Shown: positions 58,488 to 64,000 of the stretch, piece by piece
Layout: each line of letters opens with the position of its first letter
Numbering within the stretch: position 1 is the stretch's first letter
DNA from: Pyrenophora tritici-repentis
Taxonomy: Eukaryota; Ascomycota; Dothideomycetes; Pleosporales; Pleosporaceae
NCBI RefSeq assembly: GCF_003171515.1
Contig: NC_089392.1
Location: forward strand, 1,798,001 to 1,862,000
Direction: 5' to 3'
DNA length: 64,000 bases
The notes under the pieces: generated by a model
Database searches by the model: none
What the model was told of the DNA's origin: nothing
What the model saw: only the letters and a program-made list of their open reading frames with translations
Position numbers and translations under genes: made by a program

Positions 58488-59327
58488 TCAGAGCGCTCCA
58501 AGCCCCATCTTCTGGAGAACGCCTGCGAGGTCAACGTCGACTATCGTATCCCAACCCCTCTCGGGGCCCCAAGCAACGCGCTTCTGGTTGAGCTTTGTCT
58601 CTTCTATCAAGCCCTTGAGCAAGGGACTCGACTTGGACACACTGGGATATGCGTCAAATTCAACATCGTTGACCGATGGCACCTGTGCAAGCAAGCCTCT
58701 CAACAAGCCCACACAGTATTCAGTATAAAAGTTGTTTCCCACGCGCCAGCCTTCGAACACTTCGTTGGATGCGGGGTCAATCTCGACGAACACCTTGAGC
58801 CGGTACACCTTCTTCACGGCGGCCAGACCCAATCTGCTGTCCACGACCCAGCATTTGGGTGGCTTTGTGAAGCCTGGGCCGAGCCGAAGCTCTAGCCGTG
58901 TAAGGTGTGCGCGGTATTTCCGAGGCAGCCACGCAAGAAGCGGGTGCTTTCGGTTGATGTAGCGTCCGTGGATCGGAAAGATGCGAAAGGTATTGAGACC
59001 GTAGAAGACGCGTGAAGCTTCGTCGTGTGTGCGGCGGTCTACGAGAAAGAGGCGGAGCGCCGGTGCGACAAGGCGAAAGTTTTCTGGGTCGAGGTCGATC
59101 GTCTTGGGAAACACGAGGAGCTCTTCATATACGCGGAGTCGCAATTCAAAGGGCAGGTCGAAGAAGCGGAAACATGGAAGCTTGACCTCTTCCTCGCTAT
59201 CGCTTTCCGTATCCTCCTTGGCGACTGGCTTTGCGGGAGAGGCTTTTGCCACAGCTCGCTCATCCACCAGCCGCATTTTGTTCATGCGATTGACCATGTG
59301 GTCAATCGCCTTCGTTTTACGGGCCAT
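58488..59327 (-). CDS. 2EXR-like hypothetical protein, 279 aa
   Basis: A single exon from ATG (59327) to a stop at 58488. The leader is basic, followed by an acidic serine stretch (EDTESDSEEE). Residues 50-110 contain CFRFFDLPFELRLRVYEELL and LRLFLVDRRTHDEASRVFYGLNTFRI, the two linked motifs of the ascomycete 2EXR/F-box-like group. The rest is mixed alpha/beta with no known catalytic motif. No signal or membrane segment is present. It shares only the short motif with the protein encoded at 17811-19392. Function unknown. Confidence 0.7.
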   Translation of the reverse strand: MARKTKAIDHMVNRMNKMRLVDERAVAKASPAKPVAKEDTESDSEEEVKLPCFRFFDLPFELRLRVYEELLVFPKTIDLDPENFRLVAPALRLFLVDRRTHDEASRVFYGLNTFRIFPIHGRYINRKHPLLAWLPRKYRAHLTRLELRLGPGFTKPPKCWVVDSRLGLAAVKKVYRLKVFVEIDPASNEVFEGWRVGNNFYTEYCVGLLRGLLAQVPSVNDVEFDAYPSVSKSSPLLKGLIEETKLNQKRVAWGPERGWDTIVDVDLAGVLQKMGLGAL

Positions 59328-60455
59328 TTACCGGCGCCGTCCAAAGCGATCACGTTTGTCGCTCTGGCCACCTTTATGCATCCATCGTGTCACTCGCGCG
59401 TATACGTATCGGTATCGTGTCGTGGCGGACGGGCAGTGTAGCAAATGACGATGAGTCTTATTGGGATGTCTCGGAGCTACGGGACCGACAGCCCATTCGA
59501 TAAGGGCAGGCAGTTCTTGGGAGCAAAGAGGTTCGATCTCCCCAGCTTATGTCAACTTCAATCTTATCGAGGCGGAAAGAGTGAGGTCAAATTACGTGGG
59601 TGCAACTTTCTATAAAGAAGAAGAAAAGAGGATGGCCGGCTGTGGCGAGGGTTTTGTTCAGCGTCGGAGAAGCCGAGGCTTGGCCGGCGCTAACTCAATT
59701 GGGTCTACGCCCGTCATCGTTCTGTAAAAGCCGCCAGAAGACACAACACTGCCGGAACCATCATGTAATCCATTCGGAGTGGGCGCAAAATTACTTCCTA
59801 CGTCGTCTCCAAACGAACTTCACCCGCCTGCACAGGTCTCGACGCTACATCGGGTGTAACAAAGCAGATGGGGGCCCAAAAAGCCAGTCAAATATAAACT
59901 CCACCATAACGCTCCCTGTCCCTACTGGTAGTTCCTTTTCCTTTTCAACTCGCTCCTTCTCAACTCGCTCCATGTTCAATCCACACTGACACTCTGATAC
60001 TTTTATTCCCTTCTTGCGCATGCACCTGCATATGTTCTTCTCACAGTGTACACTGCAGTGAGTTTCCTCCGAGTTTGGATGCTCGATCACGTCGGAAACG
60101 CGTCGGTGTTGATATATTGATTCATGCTGGCGAAGAGGGGAGACGGTGGGGAGATGGGGAGACGTAGGTGACTAGTCGGTATAGTGAGGTGTAGGCGGGG
60201 CTTGCGCTTGGGTCAAGGCGCGATGGTGATGGTGGCGGACTCGAAGTCAGCAGTTGAGAACGTCATGGCTTGTTTGAGTATTCAGATTCGACTGGAAGAG
60301 CGTGGGGGTTGTTACGGCAGATGAAATAAGTTCCGAGAACAGGAAACACTACTTTCACTTGAGGGGGCAAACTAGATATTACGCCCAAGTGAATAGCTAA
60401 CCGAACAACTACGAACCCCAATGTACGATACCAGCGCTAACACCGCAACCACTCT
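59328..60455. other. Intergenic
   Basis: 1.1 kb with only short shadow ORFs. No supported gene, RNA or repeat. Confidence 0.4.
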
Positions 60456-61646
60456 CTACCACATGTCCTCCCCGTCTTCCACGTCTGAGTCATGATTCGA
60501 CCCACTACTTGGCTCACTAAACGCACCATCATTCCATTCCCCAACCACGGTTTCAACAGACCCGACACTCCCCTCAAACTCTTCCTCTTCAATCTCCACG
60601 TCCCTGTTCACCCCATCCCACCAAACCAACACCCCCATGACCCTATTAACCACCTCATCAGCCCTGTTCATCACAAGATCCACCCCCCTCCTTTGCTTGC
60701 CCTCCGACCGTTGAACCAACGCAGTCACCATGGCCCTCCTCAGCATCGAGCCCCTCTTCCGCTCGCTGTCTTTCTTGCTAGGGGCTTTGCACAGACACCA
60801 TTCTGCAGCCCACCAGAGCACTTCCAAGTACATGAAATCCTGCATCTCCTTCTCCAGTTGCGCAATGGTCACTTCTCGCATGAGTGTGGGAAAGCGTGAT
60901 AGCATGCACCTCAGATATTCCAGTAGTTTGTCTACCAAAGCATCCGCGGCATGTGCGGCAGGTTGGAATTGCGACCGCTTGTACACAGCGTTCCATGTGT
61001 AGTGTGGGTGTGAGAGGAGGTGACAGCAAAAGTCTAGCCGTTTCTCGTCACGGAGCTTTTGCACGAGTGCGATGGCGGATGTTAGCTCCACGCGTATCTT
61101 GCCGGCCTTGTCGTTGAGGCCATAGGCGCGTTTTGTGGCGGCAAAGTTCCTGCGGCTGAGGCTTGGAATGCGAGATAGGTTGAAGGGGCCCCGAAAAATT
61201 GGCGGAGCGTGCCGATCGTTATGGATGCACGGTTTTGGTGCGATGTGGTTTTTCTCATCAAGTTTGCGGAGACTTTTACATACGTGATGGGGGCAGTGGA
61301 GATTGCAGTGATGGGGATCGTAAGGTTCCAGGCTTTCGTACTCATCTTTGAAATCTGGAAACGGTTCCATGAGCGCTGGTGGTAGGACTGGAGAAAATGG
61401 GCAAGGCGATGGGTTTCTTGGTTTGGGGATACAATCCTTGCTGTCCCTCAAACTTTTAAGGCAACGCCTTTGAGTTGGTGAGAGGGTACGGTCTCTTTCT
61501 GACCCCAATAGAGAACTTTCGGGCGACTCTGTAGCTCTGGTCAAGGCCCTCTTCCGTTTCGTGACAGACTTTCTCGGCTCTGCATCTGGCAGTCCCTCTG
61601 GCTTTGGATCAAACATGCCCGTAATTTCTTTCATAAGCTTAAACAT
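60456..61646 (-). CDS. Hypothetical protein, 396 aa
   Basis: A single exon from ATG (61646) to a stop at 60456. I do not recognise the family. Residues 15-75 are basic and Ser/Pro-rich with a possible bipartite nuclear signal (KRKRALTRA). Around residues 105-140 lies a His/Cys-rich stretch with paired CxxHHC-like spacing (HHCNLHCPHHVC), which could bind a metal. The middle is helical and rich in Leu and Arg, with paired tryptophans (LEVLWWAAEWCLC). The last 60 residues are strongly acidic. It is therefore likely nuclear or cytosolic. It could be an orphan of this fungal lineage. Confidence 0.6.
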   Translation of the reverse strand: MFKLMKEITGMFDPKPEGLPDAEPRKSVTKRKRALTRATESPESSLLGSERDRTLSPTQRRCLKSLRDSKDCIPKPRNPSPCPFSPVLPPALMEPFPDFKDEYESLEPYDPHHCNLHCPHHVCKSLRKLDEKNHIAPKPCIHNDRHAPPIFRGPFNLSRIPSLSRRNFAATKRAYGLNDKAGKIRVELTSAIALVQKLRDEKRLDFCCHLLSHPHYTWNAVYKRSQFQPAAHAADALVDKLLEYLRCMLSRFPTLMREVTIAQLEKEMQDFMYLEVLWWAAEWCLCKAPSKKDSERKRGSMLRRAMVTALVQRSEGKQRRGVDLVMNRADEVVNRVMGVLVWWDGVNRDVEIEEEEFEGSVGSVETVVGEWNDGAFSEPSSGSNHDSDVEDGEDMW

Positions 61647-62519
61647 GGTGCGAAAGTGTGTAGAAACGTTGTTGAAGATGAGGTGGTTTTCAAGGCTAGA
61701 CTTTGGTTTCTCCGACTAAAAGTGCTATGTATGGGACGAGTGATTGTCTAAGATGGGGAATGAATATCATTATATATTTTATTTACAAGAATGCATGGCG
61801 ATGCTGTATCCGTGGTTAACATCCAAAACGTTCGCTAGTCGGATGAGTACGTAGTTTGGTAGCGAACGGGGCGGGCTTACTTACCTAACCAATGACGGTC
61901 GATCCATGTCGCAATATAGTGTTGCAAAGACAGACTTCTAGAGAGCCACTCCTCGTAAATAAATAACAATTCCTGATGCATGCAGGATAAAGTTGTAAGC
62001 AGAGTGTGGTTCGCTTGAAGAACCCATGGGTTGGCCATGGTGGTGTTACTGATCAATGAAACTTCTGAATGATATCTTACTCGGTAGATCCCCGGTATAA
62101 TTCCATGAAGTCAAAATACAGGGAAACATTTCGGGGAAATTAAGCAAGTTTATATGATACAGATAGCTGGCATTAGATAAGTAGGTACAGTTCAAATCAC
62201 TGATATGGTTGGGGACAACGCTGTTCATGATGGATAGTTCATAACCCCACTTTGTGCAATTTGTTTTGGAAGGATGCTATCGCTTTAGAGAACTAGAAAT
62301 TAAGATGGAAAAAAATATGTACGCAACTTGTAGGCTCACATGTCTCACTATCTCTGCGAGAACTATTGGCTTGTCGTGGTCAGAAACAGGACCTTCAGTA
62401 CCACATGACTAGTTTTCTGCTTGATCACTGTGATTATAAGAAGACGTATATCAATTCTTAGAGTAGAAGCTCCACCTTGAAATGTCTATTGACCATAACG
62501 CCTATCCTTCATCTTGGGC
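61647..62519. other. Intergenic, AT-rich
   Basis: 870 bp of AT-rich sequence without a gene. Confidence 0.4.
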
Positions 62520-64000
62520 TCATGTGTCTCTTCTCTCTTCAAGCATCCTTGGCTTGAGCTTAAAAAGACGTACTATGTATTCAGCAAAGCGCGTCCGCAT
62601 ATCACAGTCCACGTCCTTAGACCGTAGTGGAAAGTGTGCACGTAGTAGTGGGCGAAGAACCAAGTAACCATGAGATCTCCTCATGCACCATATTTGTGGA
62701 ATGGCCACTCTGGGCACGACGATAATATCGTCTGTCTTGATATGGATTTGCTCTCCAGAAATGGGTCCGAAATAGTTCTTGCACCATGATTTGTGTATGA
62801 AGACATGCAATAGCTCCATGTCTTGGAATGTTGTTGTAGGCAGTGGATCCGATGCGTGACGAATTGTTGCCGAGGAAAGCATGTAGCGCAGGAAGAATGC
62901 CCCAAAGAGTTGGCGTTTGGAAGATTTCAGATCTTTCAACTCTGGAAGCAGTACATTATCCGGCTCCAGTCTTGTACTTTGCAAGACTCGCGCGTGCAAT
63001 GGGCCTCTATGCAGCTCTCGGGGGTCCATTTCCAATCGGAATTGATAGCAGGTCAAAAGTGGAGGTGGCTCCTGCACAATTTTCAGCAGTTCCTTTGACC
63101 CGGTCTGGATGATTATATTCCCGCCTTTTCTCTCTTGCGTACTAATATCTGTAGTTGGCGTCCAGAATCTCTGAGACCCTTTAACACGCCGTATCCATGA
63201 TGTTTTCATGTTTCCTAACGACCGCATGCACCCTAAATTTGATGTGACTATGGAGCCATCGAAGGCTCTGTTGCCTGGATGTCCGAATTGCTCTTTGGTA
63301 ATTTCGACAACCTGATTTCTGCTCGCTAATATGTATTTGAAGTCAAGCAACAAGCCACAACGATCGCCAATGGGATAATCGTGTTTGTTAGGGTGAGCCA
63401 ATAGTCCGCGCACCTGGTAATATCGGTTGTCCACAGTGAAGACTTCGGGTGGCTTCCACTCATCGTGACTGAAGCGCCCCCCCCCCAAAGGAGCTCCCTC
63501 ATGCACAAAGCTATCGTCAAAACGTAGGTCATCCATCTGAATTTCGAAGATAAGCTCAGACCAGTTATCTGCGTCATCCAATTCCATATACTTCAGATCC
63601 CTTTCAAGAGGTCGTACAACCAGTAGGAAGGTATAAAGAAAAGCCGATTCCATGTTACGTACCAGGATGTTGAATGCTATCTTGTTATATGGCGACTCAT
63701 AATCCACTTCTATTCCGTGATCATTGTTACATAGTGAGAGCAGGGAGAAGATTCGGTCTCGAGGATTCTCGCAAAGCTCGTTTTGGAAATGAGCCAGCAA
63801 TGCGATTAGGCTAGCACTTTGATCATTGAATCATGTCTTTTTGGAAGCTGGTGTCGTGAGCCACCGAAACTGGTTGCTTGGATCGTGATACTTCCACACC
63901 CAAGTTACAGACATCAAACCATGTAGGCCATCCAGACTCACAATTTATCCACACCATCAAACTTCGGGCCAAAGCTAATTCCTGGATGATCCATGCGCGA
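62520..64000 (-). CDS. HET-domain (heterokaryon incompatibility-like) protein, C-terminal part, truncated by the window and apparently frameshifted
   Basis: From the right edge inward, one frame reads RAWIIQELALARSLMVWI and on to a TGA at 63825-63823. That is the conserved RxWxxQE segment of the HET domain. From 63830 a second frame, one base displaced, continues with LLAHFQNELCENPRDRIFSLLSL, the next conserved HET block, and runs to the stop at 62520. No intron with sensible splice sites and correct phase joins the two, so a one-base indel (mutation or sequencing error) is the simplest reading. HET proteins trigger non-self recognition cell death in ascomycetes. The 5' part lies outside the window. 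A run of ten Cs near 63477-63486 is another place where frame could be lost. Confidence 0.65.

Noticed and set aside
59521..59550. GGTTCGA-like sequence suggesting a tRNA B box
   Set aside because: No matching A box, acceptor stem or anticodon arm could be folded around it.

Overview
The window is nuclear DNA of a filamentous ascomycete, most likely a Dothideomycete of the Pleosporales type. The introns are mostly 47-80 bp with GTRNGT donors, CTRAY-like branch points and YAG acceptors. The gene content fits: secreted M36 fungalysin, HET-domain protein, zinc-cluster regulator beside an anion:cation-symporter-type MFS carrier, F-box and 2EXR-like proteins, and a Ty1/copia element. The genus cannot be read from the sequence alone. 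No tRNA, rRNA or CRISPR was recognised.

Layout. 1-6 kb: the 3' end of a gene whose C-terminus is a Zn2Cys6-like cysteine cluster, a small basic Q/P-rich protein, and two divergent F-box-like genes head to head. 6-20 kb: aldehyde dehydrogenase, a small cysteine-rich secreted protein, a Pro/Arg-rich hypothetical, a Zn2Cys6 transcription factor, an MFS transporter (eight exons, one GC-AG intron) and a 2EXR-like hypothetical. 20-31 kb holds organelle and secretory genes: TIM50, an EDEM/Mnl1-type GH47 protein with a PA-like segment, a secreted fungalysin, and an ERD2-family receptor with a long acidic tail. 31-46 kb is gene-poor. It contains one Myb/SANT-like gene and a complete-looking copia retrotransposon (192-bp LTRs that read as identical, 5-bp target duplication GGTGC) whose reading frame shifts twice. 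46-54 kb: aldo-keto reductase with a mitochondrial-looking N-terminus, a DJ-1/Hsp31-like protein and a large 5-oxoprolinase/hydantoinase-like enzyme with a 14-nt microexon. 55-64 kb: a long decayed gene (three in-frame TGA codons and a frameshift), two hypothetical genes, and a HET-domain gene that runs off the right edge with an apparent frameshift.

How genes may work together. TIM50 (mitochondrial import), EDEM (ER-associated degradation) and the ERD2-like protein (Golgi-ER retrieval) are housekeeping. The fungalysin and the small cysteine-rich protein are secreted. The transcription factor and MFS carrier sit in tandem and could form a local regulator-transporter pair. Aldehyde dehydrogenase, aldo-keto reductase and DJ-1 all handle reactive carbonyls but are not one cluster. 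No convincing new multi-gene system was found. The most unusual signals are the TGA-interrupted gene at 55.4-58.0 kb, the young yet frameshifted copia element, and the C-terminal zinc-cluster fragment at the left edge.
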